Shown one piece after another: positions 46,360 through 55,800 of a DNA stretch of 64,000 nucleotides. The notes under the pieces were generated by a model. The model worked only from the letters and a program-made list of their open reading frames with translations. It searched no databases and was not told the DNA's origin. Every line of letters begins with the position of its first letter. Position 1 is the stretch's first letter. A program made the translations under genes and the position numbers. The stretch is from Pseudohongiella acticola (lineage in GTDB: Bacteria; Pseudomonadota; Gammaproteobacteria; Pseudomonadales; Pseudohongiellaceae), in assembly GCF_001758195.1 (NCBI RefSeq), contig NZ_MASR01000001.1, positions 806,001 to 870,000 on the forward strand. The letters are read 5' to 3'.

Positions 46360-49300
46360 TTAACCGGGTTTGTTACCCTCAGTCAGGGCCAGATACTGAT
46401 CCACGACTGCCATATGCTCGAGCATCACCCGATGTATACCTGCGTCATTACCAGCGCCTGGCGTTGACGTAACGCCAGTGCCAGGCGCTAAATCGGCAAG
46501 CGGATCAGCAGCTGAACGGGGCCCAACAACAGACACCTGCTGCCCTCTCTCTGCGGCTGCAGACCAGCATCGCTGACGATCAAAACGATAGGTCGGCAGG
46601 CGTGCCGGCATTTGAGCCGGCACTTCACGGCCCGGATTCAGTCCCAGGCAATACAGTTTACCCAGTGATTCCAGCATTCGTTGCTGATCGTTCGCACCCT
46701 GTCGGATGCTCGGCACCCAGACGCTCCTGGAACCGGCTTTCTCGCGGATTTCCTGATAACAGAGATCCAGCCCCATCATGACTGGCTCGGGGCTAAGGTC
46801 GATAAACGCGTCGTATTTTCCGGCATGCAGGGTCTGCATGCCCATCATGAACTGAACCGGCTCGCGGGAGTGCCGCAACCAGTAATCGACCGTTGTAATT
46901 TCAGCACCGGCCACGGCGCCGTTGAGGTTGGAAATCAGCGGAATTTTGGCAGTGGAGAATTTTACAGTCTCCAGCACTTTACGAAAATGCGGCAGAACCG
47001 AGTCAACCAGAGGCGAATGAAACGCCCGGTCGATGGGCACATTGCTGGTACGACCACCGGCCTCATCGATAAGCCGGGCAATATCGTTGATACTTGCTGC
47101 TGTTCCTGACACCAGAACGATGCCTGGCCCATTGACTGCGGCAATATCTGCATCCGCAAAATCGGCAACAATAGACTTTACCGCTGATTCATCGTGAAAG
47201 GCGGTCAACATGGCACCCTGTGGGGTATGTGCTTCCATCAGTCGTGCGCGTTCAGCGATCAGCTTGACCGCGTCCTGCAAAGAAAAAACGTCGGCGAGAC
47301 AGGCAGCCGTGTATTCTCCCAGGCTATGCCCCAGCAACGCCTTCGGCATCACGCCCCAGGCTATCCATTGCTGCGCAAGACCATACTGCACACAGAAGAT
47401 TGCCAGTTGCGCCTGCAGTGTCTGACTCAACTCACCAGTGACACTGGCACCAGCAAGGACGCCTGTCCTGGTTTTTTTGTCCTTCTCCGGGATCACCGAC
47501 TCATGCAACAGTGCGCGCAGATCACCGTCGCAATATTGATTGGCAATAACGACGGCGCGATCAAATGCTTCTCTGAAAACCGGTTCGTCCTGATACAGCG
47601 ACGCTGACATGCCGTGATATTGCGCGCCGTGACCGCCACAGACCATGGCAACTGCCAATCGTCCGGACCGTGAATGCACGGTGCCACTGGCGCCGCCCCT
47701 GACCTTGCCGGCTTCGGCGAATCGGCGCAACCGCTCAACAACCTGCTCGCGATCATCGCTGACCAGGGCGAGACGGTTAACGTGACGCTTTCTGCGCGTG
47801 GCCCAGGTGTGGCAAACCTGCGCCAGGCTGAGGTCGGGGTGGGTTTCCATCCAGTCGGCGAGTGCCTTCGCGCTGCCCTGCAAAGAGGCCGGAGAGGCTG
47901 CACTCATCAGTAACAACTGACGTCGGTCCGGCATTGCCTGACGTTCGCTGGCAGTTGCAGGTGTCGCCTTTATCTCGCCGGCTGTCGAGACGTCAGGAGC
48001 CTCCGCCAGAATCACATGGGCATTGGTACCGGAAAAACCGAAACCACTAAGACCGGCAACGCGTCTGCGCTCGCCCCGCTGCCAGGATCGGCCCTGCGCA
48101 CATACTTCAATGGCCTGACTGGACCAGTCAATGTCCGGATGACCTTCAGTGTAATTCAGGTGACGTGGCAGGTATTCGTGGCGCAATGCCAGCAGCAGCT
48201 TGATAAAACCAACAATGCCGGCGGACGCCTCCATGTGCCCGAAATTTGTCTTCACAGATCCGACCAGCAGAGGATTCGCGCGAGGCGACTGACAATATAC
48301 GTCAAGCAGTGCGTTCAATTCTGTCGGGTCGCCGAGGGCCGTAGCAGTACCGTGGGCCTCGACAACATCGACAGCGTCAGCGCCAATTCTGGCGGCTTTG
48401 AGTGCGGCCCGCATCACTGACTCCTGCGATGCGCCACTGGGCGCCATCAAACTGGAACTGGCGCCATCCTGACTGATGGACGAGCCGAGTATCAGGCCGT
48501 CGATGCGGTCGCCATCGCGCAGCGCAGCGTCCAGGCGTTTGAGCACAACCATGCCGCCGCCTTCAGCGCGCACGACGCCATGAGCGTCCTTGTCAAAGGT
48601 CTTGACGATGCCGTCCTCGCACAACATGCCGACCTTGTCGAAATTGATACTCATGCCAGGACCAAGGATCAGGTTGGCAGCGCCCACCAGTGCCAACGTC
48701 GATTCTCCCTGACGCAGGCTCTGACACGCGTTGTGCAGTGCCACCAGTGATGACGAACACGCCGTATCGACAACATACGAAGGACCCTTGAAGTCGAAGG
48801 TATAGGAAATGCGTCCGGCTGCCGGACTGGAAGCGCAACCGGTACCTACGTAGGGCGTAATTTCACACAGACTTTCTTCTCTCATGTGCTGAGCAGCAAA
48901 ATCGAAGCCACTCTGTCCAACAAATACACCGGTCGCCGAGCCCTTTAACGCCTCCATATTCATATTGGCGTCTTCCAGCGCCTCCCAGGCCAGTTCCAGC
49001 AGCAGGCGCTGTTGCGGGTCCATGAAACTGGCTTCAACCGGCGAAATACCAAAAAGCCGACAATCAAAATTCTCCACCGGGCCCAGAAAAGAACCATACC
49101 GACAGCGCATCTTGCCTGGTGCGTCCGGGTTTGCATCGTAGTATTTGTCCACCGGCCAGCGATAAGACGGGATTTCGCCAATCGTACACTCACCCTGTTC
49201 CAGAATTTTCCAGAACGCCTCCGGCGTATTGCCCTCACCCGGTGTACGGCAGGAAAATCCAATGACAGCGATAGGTTCGGGTTCGGCGCCGGTTGTCTGC

Positions 49301-49416
49301 CTTGGTGAGGCCGCCGCAGCGCCAGCTCGCAACTCAGCATTCTCTGCCTTCAACCGACGGATTTCTGCCAGCGCTTTACCGATGATTTCGTCGTCTACTG
49401 TGTTATTGCTGGTCAC
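46360..49416 (-). CDS. PKS2: KS-AT without carrier domain, probable hydroxymalonyl extension
   Basis: The protein has 1018 residues. It starts at a GTG overlapping the FkbH stop (GTGA). An N-terminal coiled coil (EIIGKALAEIRRLKAENAEL) looks like a type I PKS docking helix. KS (48-480) has the full triad: DTACSSSLVALH (Cys ~220), EAHGTATALGDP and VKTNFGHM. AT (605-920) has GHSLGEY (Ser ~698). Two AT motifs are unusual: GGHGAQ replaces the normal GQGxQ, and DRAFHS replaces HAFH. No KR, DH or ACP follows; the ACP is the first domain of NRPS1, where the aminotransferase would act on the beta-ketone. Lying directly after the four hydroxymalonyl-ACP genes, this AT is the best candidate to use that extender. 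A C-terminal helix (IHRVMLEHMAVVDQYLAL) may dock NRPS1. Confidence 0.92.
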   Translation of the reverse strand: MTSNNTVDDEIIGKALAEIRRLKAENAELRAGAAAASPRQTTGAEPEPIAVIGFSCRTPGEGNTPEAFWKILEQGECTIGEIPSYRWPVDKYYDANPDAPGKMRCRYGSFLGPVENFDCRLFGISPVEASFMDPQQRLLLELAWEALEDANMNMEALKGSATGVFVGQSGFDFAAQHMREESLCEITPYVGTGCASSPAAGRISYTFDFKGPSYVVDTACSSSLVALHNACQSLRQGESTLALVGAANLILGPGMSINFDKVGMLCEDGIVKTFDKDAHGVVRAEGGGMVVLKRLDAALRDGDRIDGLILGSSISQDGASSSLMAPSGASQESVMRAALKAARIGADAVDVVEAHGTATALGDPTELNALLDVYCQSPRANPLLVGSVKTNFGHMEASAGIVGFIKLLLALRHEYLPRHLNYTEGHPDIDWSSQAIEVCAQGRSWQRGERRRVAGLSGFGFSGTNAHVILAEAPDVSTAGEIKATPATASERQAMPDRRQLLLMSAASPASLQGSAKALADWMETHPDLSLAQVCHTWATRRKRHVNRLALVSDDREQVVERLRRFAEAGKVRGGASGTVHSRSGRLAVAMVCGGHGAQYHGMSASLYQDEPVFREAFDRAVVIANQYCDGDLRALLHESVIPEKDKKTRTGVLAGASVTGELSQTLQAQLAIFCVQYGLAQQWIAWGVMPKALLGHSLGEYTAACLADVFSLQDAVKLIAERARLMEAHTPQGAMLTAFHDESAVKSIVADFADADIAAVNGPGIVLVSGTAASINDIARLIDEAGGRTSNVPIDRAFHSPLVDSVLPHFRKVLETVKFSTAKIPLISNLNGAVAGAEITTVDYWLRHSREPVQFMMGMQTLHAGKYDAFIDLSPEPVMMGLDLCYQEIREKAGSRSVWVPSIRQGANDQQRMLESLGKLYCLGLNPGREVPAQMPARLPTYRFDRQRCWSAAAERGQQVSVVGPRSAADPLADLAPGTGVTSTPGAGNDAGIHRVMLEHMAVVDQYLALTEGNKPG

Positions 49417-50465
49417 GGCAGTCTCCAGTGCATCGCGTCATCAATGCTTAGTTGCATATAGTCAGGCAGTGCCGGAATCTTGCTGAGGTCGTTCAGCAAT
49501 AAGTCACCATCATGCTGGAACCCGGCGAAACGATAAGTAATCAGCATAAGACGGTTTCGATCCGTTTCCCGGAACTGGGCTGCGAGTTTGAGCCCCTGGT
49601 TGCGACAAACCATTCGCAGCGCGGTAAGTATGACCCCGCCCACACCGCGGGACATCACACGGCACGACATCAGGAACAGGTCAACACACCACTGCCCCGG
49701 CTGCTCTGATATCAGCAGCAAACCAATCGCCCCATAAGATCCGTATTTGTCCGTCAGTTCCGCGACGATGACCTGGTGCTGTTCAGACGCCAACAGTTCA
49801 CCAAGCTGACTGGCGGAGTATGTCACCCCAGTTGTATTCAGTTGATTGGTACGCACTGTCAATTCTTCGGCCCTGTGCAGGTCTTCCTTACTGGCTCGTT
49901 TCAGTTGCAGCTTCAGGTCCAGCGTTCGCAGGAAGGCGTCCTGTGGACCCTTGAAGTCATCCTGCGCCTTTGTTCTCAGCTCTTCTTTCTGATACATCTG
50001 CCTGCGATTTTTTGCGTCCTCGGTCAAGTACAGCGGATTAAAGTCCGGGCGACCTGACAGACTGGCCAGACTGTTCTCGCTGAATGCTCGCACCTGCGGG
50101 TGCACGGAAAGTACTTCGTCGCGCTCAAATGCCTGATCGTCAATAAAAGCAAAAGTATCAAGGCCAATGTTCAAGCGCTCAGCAATGGTTCCGATTGAGT
50201 CAGACTTTGCATTCCAGTTTATCTGTGAATAAAGGAAATACTGGTCGAGACCATGCGCAGCCAGCGCAGCCATTGCTGGTTCCGGCTCATTCTTGGACGC
50301 AACTGACTGCAGAATACCGCGCTGATCCAGGGCCTCAATGAGTTCGCGCACATGACTCCGAAGTTGCGGCAGTGTATCGCTTTCCAGCAGCACACCATCC
50401 CATATCGTGTTATCCAGATCCCAGACCACACACTTGATCCGCGGATGCGCAGTGCTGTCGCTCAT
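49413..50465 (-). CDS. FkbH-family glyceryl transferase/phosphatase (stand-alone)
   Basis: The protein has 350 residues, the usual FkbH length. The HAD nucleophile motif is CVVWDLDNTIWDG, with SVASKNEPE and TFAFIDDQAFERDE behind it. The C-terminal half carries the conserved RTNQLNTTGVTYS, DKYGSYGAIGLL and LMSCRVMSRGVG. FkbH proteins load and dephosphorylate 1,3-bisphosphoglycerate as glyceryl-S-ACP, the first step to hydroxymalonyl- or methoxymalonyl-ACP. The ATG overlaps the acyl-CoA dehydrogenase stop, and the stop overlaps the start of PKS2. The partner ACP is most likely the 84-residue carrier encoded two genes upstream. Confidence 0.93.
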   Translation of the reverse strand: MSDSTAHPRIKCVVWDLDNTIWDGVLLESDTLPQLRSHVRELIEALDQRGILQSVASKNEPEPAMAALAAHGLDQYFLYSQINWNAKSDSIGTIAERLNIGLDTFAFIDDQAFERDEVLSVHPQVRAFSENSLASLSGRPDFNPLYLTEDAKNRRQMYQKEELRTKAQDDFKGPQDAFLRTLDLKLQLKRASKEDLHRAEELTVRTNQLNTTGVTYSASQLGELLASEQHQVIVAELTDKYGSYGAIGLLLISEQPGQWCVDLFLMSCRVMSRGVGGVILTALRMVCRNQGLKLAAQFRETDRNRLMLITYRFAGFQHDGDLLLNDLSKIPALPDYMQLSIDDAMHWRLP

Positions 50466-51652
50466 GTCTGGCCCCCTGTCTGCAGACGTTTGCGTCTGAG
50501 CGCGGACTGAACAAATTCGCCCATGCCATTCTGTGCAATCATGATCTGCTGCATCTGATTGCTGCCCTCAATGATTTCCGTGATCTTCAGGTCGCGATAA
50601 AAACGTTCAGTACGACTTTCGTCGGCACTGCAGCCGGCAGCGCCGTGGATCTGTACCGCCTGATTAGCTATCGAGACGGCCTGAGTGGACGTAAAATATT
50701 TCGCCGTTGCTGTTTCCATCGTCGCCATCGGGTCGCCCGAAGCCCGCAGCTCAGCGGCATGCAGGCACAAGCGTTCAGCCGCTTTGTAAGACGTGATCAT
50801 ATCCGCCAGCATTTGTTGAATGAGCTGGTGTCGGGCCAGAGACTGCCCAAACTGTTTGCGCTTCCTGGCATAAGTCACTGAATCACTCAGGCAGGCCTCG
50901 ATTGCACCGAGTGCACCAAACGCGATGGCAAGCCGGCCCAGGTCCAGTGCACCTGCCGCCACATAGGAAATACCGGCACCTTTGCCCCCGATGACGTTGG
51001 CGGTCGGAATAACACAGTCAACCATATCAATTTCGCCAACCATGGCGGCACGAAATCCCAGCAGGCCCGGCATCTGTTTGATGGTTAAACCGGGGGTATC
51101 GGCTGGCAGCAGGCAGGCAACTGCGCTGCCATCTTCCAGTTTGCCAAACACCAGCAGCACATCCGCCCGAGGGGCGTAAGATATCCACTTCTTGTGGCCA
51201 TTGATCCGATAGCCACCGTCGTGATTCGACAAGGTCGTCTGGATACCGGTTGCCTCGCTGCCATACTCCGGCTCGGTCAAGGCAAACGCCCCAATTATCC
51301 GACCTGAAGCCAAATCCGGCAGCCACTGCGCACGCTGCTGATCTGTCCCCGACAAGCGAATGGCCTCCATGACCATGCTGTGCACCGTGACGATACTTAG
51401 CAACGACATACTGCATTGGCCCAGCTCAGCACACAATTGTCCGAAGGACACAGCATCCCAGCCATCGCCGCCATGCTCGGGAGCAATGAATGTGCCCAAC
51501 AGGCCAGCCTCTGCCAGTGCCGCTATCACTTCTATCGGTGTACTCGCAGCCTGATCCCAGGCCTTGATATCTTCCGACGAAAACCGGGCCAGCTGCGTCG
51601 CTACCTGTAGACGGCGTTGCTGACGCAGTTCTGTATTAGCCAGATTATCCAT
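50462..51652 (-). CDS. Acyl-CoA dehydrogenase-family oxidase of hydroxymalonyl-ACP synthesis
   Basis: The start is the ATG at 51652, which overlaps the ACP stop by eight bases; the frame continues upstream only inside the ACP gene. The 396 residues show a normal ACAD fold: GAFALTEPEYGSEA (FAD-contact region), LGRLAIAFGALGAIEACL, YARKRKQFGQSLARHQ, QIHGAAGCS and the C-terminal IIEGSNQMQQ with the usual catalytic Glu. In FkbH-type pathways this enzyme and the hydroxyacyl dehydrogenase oxidise glyceryl-ACP C3 to the carboxylate. The context, between ACP and FkbH genes, makes that role much more likely than fatty-acid oxidation. Confidence 0.9.
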   Translation of the reverse strand: MDNLANTELRQQRRLQVATQLARFSSEDIKAWDQAASTPIEVIAALAEAGLLGTFIAPEHGGDGWDAVSFGQLCAELGQCSMSLLSIVTVHSMVMEAIRLSGTDQQRAQWLPDLASGRIIGAFALTEPEYGSEATGIQTTLSNHDGGYRINGHKKWISYAPRADVLLVFGKLEDGSAVACLLPADTPGLTIKQMPGLLGFRAAMVGEIDMVDCVIPTANVIGGKGAGISYVAAGALDLGRLAIAFGALGAIEACLSDSVTYARKRKQFGQSLARHQLIQQMLADMITSYKAAERLCLHAAELRASGDPMATMETATAKYFTSTQAVSIANQAVQIHGAAGCSADESRTERFYRDLKITEIIEGSNQMQQIMIAQNGMGEFVQSALRRKRLQTGGQT

Positions 51653-51899
51653 TAGCAGAAACTGACCTGGCGCGCATGAATGTATCCATTCGGGCAATAC
51701 TGCGAAAGTTATCCAGGTCAAGGTCTTCGCTTTCCACCCGAATAGCCAGAGTTTTCTCCACATAAAGAACCAGTTGCATGGCCATCAGTGAACTCACCAG
51801 ACCCAGTTCAAAAATATCGTCCTCGTCGGCAAAATCCTCCTCGCCGATGAAGTTCTCCAGAAAACTGCGTATGTCCTGTCTGTAGTTGGTATCTGTCAC
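51645..51899 (-). CDS. Discrete acyl carrier protein for the hydroxymalonyl extender
   Basis: The protein has 84 residues and a GTG start overlapping the dehydrogenase stop (GTGA). It is acidic and helical. The carrier motif is DIFELGLVSSLMAMQLVLY: the phosphopantetheine Ser sits in GLVSS, not the usual GxDS, and the MAMQLV helix follows. This VSS-MAMQ pattern is typical of the small ACPs of methoxymalonyl and hydroxymalonyl pathways (FkbJ/ZmaD type). It would be primed by the divergent PPTase, loaded by FkbH, oxidised in two steps and then serve an AT of the PKS. Confidence 0.92.
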   Translation of the reverse strand: MTDTNYRQDIRSFLENFIGEEDFADEDDIFELGLVSSLMAMQLVLYVEKTLAIRVESEDLDLDNFRSIARMDTFMRARSVSANG

Positions 51900-52807
51900 T
51901 TTTTCCCTGCCACGTTATCTGCTTGGATTGCTTTGTTTGCTGCTGCCTGATGCAAATTCGGATACTTAAAAAATCCTTCGCCGGATTTTCGGCCATACAG
52001 GCCTGCGTCCACCATTTTTCGTAATAGCGGCGCAGGCCGGAATTTGGGGTCGTTGTAACTTTCGTATAGCACGTCGAGTGAAAACAGAATGGTATCCAGC
52101 CCGATCAGATCAGCGGTGGCCAATGGCCCCATCTTGTGTCCGAAACAGCCCTTGAAAATGCGATCAACATCACGCGCCGTTGACACCTGGTCCTGCACCA
52201 CAAACACCGCTTCGTTGACGGTCAGCATCAGGATGCGGTTGGAAACGAATCCGGGCATATCGTTAACTACGATCGCTTCCTTACCGAGCTGGGTCAAAAA
52301 CTGTTTCGCGGTTTCAATGGTGGCATCACTGGTATGGTGTGCCTGGATGACTTCGACCAGTGGTTTCATCGGTACCGGATTCATGAAATGCATACCCAGC
52401 ACTTTATCCGGACGCTTTGTCCAGCTGCCCGCGCGGGTAATTGATATTGCCGACGTATTCACGGCGAAGACGCAATCGCTTTTGCAGATACTGTCCAGCT
52501 GCGGGTACAGTGACTGCTTGACAGCCACTTTTTCACTGACATTCTCGACCAGGAAATCAACCTTCGCCAGAGCCTTGAGGTCGGTCGCAAACTCTATACG
52601 CTGGCAGACCTCTTCGGCCGGCTCCGATTCACGGCTCTTGTCCATCATGCCAGCAAAACGAAGTGCCTGACGTATTTCACTGTCCGCAGCCGTGAGTATT
52701 TCTTCGGCAATATCAATCAGCACAACACGCATGCCTTTTTGCGCCGCTGCCTGAGCAACACCCCGCCCCATGACGCCGGCGCCTACTACTCCCAGTGTGT
52801 TGATCAT
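51896..52807 (-). CDS. 3-hydroxyacyl-CoA/ACP dehydrogenase (FkbK/ZmaE-like)
   Basis: The protein has 303 residues. Its ATG is two bases after the PKS1 stop, with AGGAG ahead. An N-terminal Rossmann fold (TLGVVGAGVMGRGVAQAAAQ) binds NAD(P). The body matches 3-hydroxybutyryl-CoA dehydrogenases: FLVENVSEKVAVKQ, VNTSAISITR, the catalytic His/Glu region LGMHFMNPVPMKPLVEVIQ, and DMPGFVSNRILM. In FkbH-type clusters such enzymes oxidise the glyceryl-ACP primary alcohol to the aldehyde. The overlap with the ACP gene ties it to the extender pathway. Confidence 0.92.
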   Translation of the reverse strand: MINTLGVVGAGVMGRGVAQAAAQKGMRVVLIDIAEEILTAADSEIRQALRFAGMMDKSRESEPAEEVCQRIEFATDLKALAKVDFLVENVSEKVAVKQSLYPQLDSICKSDCVFAVNTSAISITRAGSWTKRPDKVLGMHFMNPVPMKPLVEVIQAHHTSDATIETAKQFLTQLGKEAIVVNDMPGFVSNRILMLTVNEAVFVVQDQVSTARDVDRIFKGCFGHKMGPLATADLIGLDTILFSLDVLYESYNDPKFRPAPLLRKMVDAGLYGRKSGEGFFKYPNLHQAAANKAIQADNVAGKK

Positions 52808-52809
52808 AG

Positions 52810-55800
52810 CTACTCCTGAAAATCTATTTCGTTGGCCAGTTGTCTGAGCAGGTCCGATCTGTCAGTCGCTGCCTTAGTGTTGGTCTCGCGCTGGTTCTCC
52901 CCGGCAGCTTCGCTTTCCTGTCGCGGCCAAATAGTCTGCACCATCGTAAGCAGAGCCTTCGCCATGACGGTGATGTTGGGGTAATCAAGAATCAGCGTAG
53001 ACTTCAATTTAATACCCAGCGTTGTCTCCAGTTTTTTGCGTAGCTCCAGCGCTGCCAGGGAATCAATACCCAGGTCCAGAAAACCAGCATCAAAGTCGAG
53101 CTGCCCGTGACGGGTCGGGCTGGTCATTTCAGTAACCAGACGGGCAAGATAATCCTGCATTAACGCAATTGCGGTGCTGTCTTCCGATGCCAGCAACTGT
53201 TCGGAAAAATCAGATACCTCCGGGCCGACAGGCGGCGTATTCGGCACGACAACACTGGCAAGTGCATTACCTGCAGGCGGCGAGGCAGGCCAGAATGCTG
53301 CACCACCGGGCATTTCAGCCAGCCTGTTAAAGTCCGCGGTCAGGATGGCCACTTCACTGGCTCCCGCTGTCGCCAGAAAACGACCTAGCGCACGAAACCC
53401 GGCATCGGTATTGATAAAGCCGTAGCCAGCGTTACTTAGCCGTGCCAGGTGACTGTCATTAAGCGATGCCGTCATGCCGACCTTTTCCCATGCCCCCCAT
53501 GCCACACTCAAAGTAAGAGCGCCAGCGGCCGTATAATGACTGGCGAGGCTATCAAGCGCGGCATTGGCAGCACAATAATTGCTCTGACCGGCTGCACCGA
53601 GCCAGGCTGCAATCGAGGAATAATAGACAGACTGTTTTGGCTTGAGCCCGGCAAATGCGTTATGCAGATTCTCTGCCGCAATCGCTTTGGCCTGCGCGAG
53701 CTCGATAATGTCAGCGTCCTGCAGAGACCCAATCAGCCCATCACGGCGCGCCCCGGCAGCATGAATGAGGGTTTCCACCGACCCCATCCGTGCGGCTTTG
53801 TCAGCCAACGCAACAACCTGCGAGTACTCACTGACATCACACTGATCGGTTTCGATGTTAGCGCCGTTTGTTGACAGCAATGCTAGCCGCGCGCTGGCTT
53901 CCTGTGACGGCAGGGAACGACCCGCCAACAGGAAATGGCGGGCACCCCGACTGAACATCCACTCCGCAGTCAGAAGACCAAGACCGCCCAGACCACCGGT
54001 AATTACCTGCACCGTGTCTGACGCAAAGTTTATTTCGTCGTCGCCAGTCGCCAGCGCATCCGCCTTCAGAGTTTGCACAATGCCTGACTTGATCCGGAGC
54101 CTGAGACCGGACTCTGCTGGATTTGAGAACAACGCCAATAGCGCAATGTAACTGTCCGTTTCCTGATCCATCTCCACAGCACGAATGACCAGATCGGGCA
54201 GCTCATGCGCAGCGGTCACAGCTTGCACAGACAGCGCGCTTCGATGCGCGGCGGGCAATACAGAAGTCGATGATCCGGTGGCTTCAGATGTCGGCACCAC
54301 AGCATCGCTCAGCCGTGTTACCACAATTACCTGGCTTACCCTATCTGTATGGGGCACCAGCGACGCCATAAACCGGTTCAGTGCAACACAGGATTCAATG
54401 CCACTCCCCTCTGTAACGCTGTCAACATAAAGCAGCGGCAGGGAGGTGGTCAGTTCACTTTCGGGCACACCTTCCAGGTCATCAACCCGTGTCGCGCCAA
54501 TGCCCACAGCCAGTAACCAGTCAGCAATCCGTGTGACATCCTCGTCATTGCCCGCCAGCCATATCCGCTCCGGTTTCAGCGCCGGCATTCCTGCAACAGA
54601 CGGCTGACTCTGCCAGCGTCGGGAAAACACGGTGGGGACAGCGTCATCAATCAGTAGCGTGTTTGCATGGCTGAAAGTCTCTGCCGCAACAACGCGAAAT
54701 TCGATACCCCGACTCTCCAGCAACACCTGTCCGGTCGCCGACATCAGCGTGACAGATGCAATGATCAGTGTCGGCGACTGTTGATGTATCTGCGCGTGCG
54801 CCCACACCTGCTCCGGCAGTTTATCGGTGTAACTCATCAGACTGTCTATACGTGCAGGCACAATGGTCGCTGTCGGCATCTCAGGGAGGGCGGCCAGCAT
54901 TGTCTGCCAATGACAGTCGATCAATCCTGCTGGTACTCCCTGGGCAACCCGGGCAGCCGCTGACACCGGCACATCAAGGCAGGCCAGCGCTTCGTTACTG
55001 CCGCAAAAAATGCTGTTGAAGCAACAAAACGAGTCACCCAGACCCACCTGCATCGACGTCATATGCGCTTCTATCACTGCCGGGTCCAGCGCGTCACCGC
55101 AGCGCTTTCGCAACGCTGCCATATCCATGGCCACTGGCTTACTGACGGAGCCGTGTAACAGATCCGCTGCCACGTGGGTCTGCACTGACGCAGCCGGTTT
55201 GGCTGCTCCGTTGGCGGAACCATTGCCCGAACGTGCCAGCAGAGCAGACAGTCGCATGTTACCCGGTTGACTGCTGAGCTCTATGTGCGTAGCCGTATTA
55301 CCGATACTGTATTGAATCTGAACTGTTCTGCCTGCGGCGGCAGACCCTGTCACTGCGTCAGCGAGACGCATGGGAGCAATAAAATTGACATCGCTCATCT
55401 CAACAACCTGGTGACCTGAAAAATCAGCAGCTGTTCGTAACAACTGCGATACGTATAACGCTGCCGGCGGCACCACAACACCAAATACACGATGTTGCTC
55501 CAGCACTGGCATGAGATCCGTGTCGTATTCAAGCGTATAAATCTGCTGGCCGCTACGCGCAAGCACTAGCGGAGGCGCCGACAGCTGATCGATAACAACC
55601 CTGCCTGCCTTTTTCGCATCCGGGTCAATCCAGCAGCGTTGTCGCTGCCATGGATACGTTGGCAGATGTACCCGACTGCCATCAAACGCGGCAGAGCCCG
55701 ACCAGTCGACTGCCGAGCCCAGCACAAACAGGCTGGCCAGCGCTCCGGCAAACACACGTTCATCCTGCTGACCTTTACGCAGTGAAGGTATCCAATGCAG

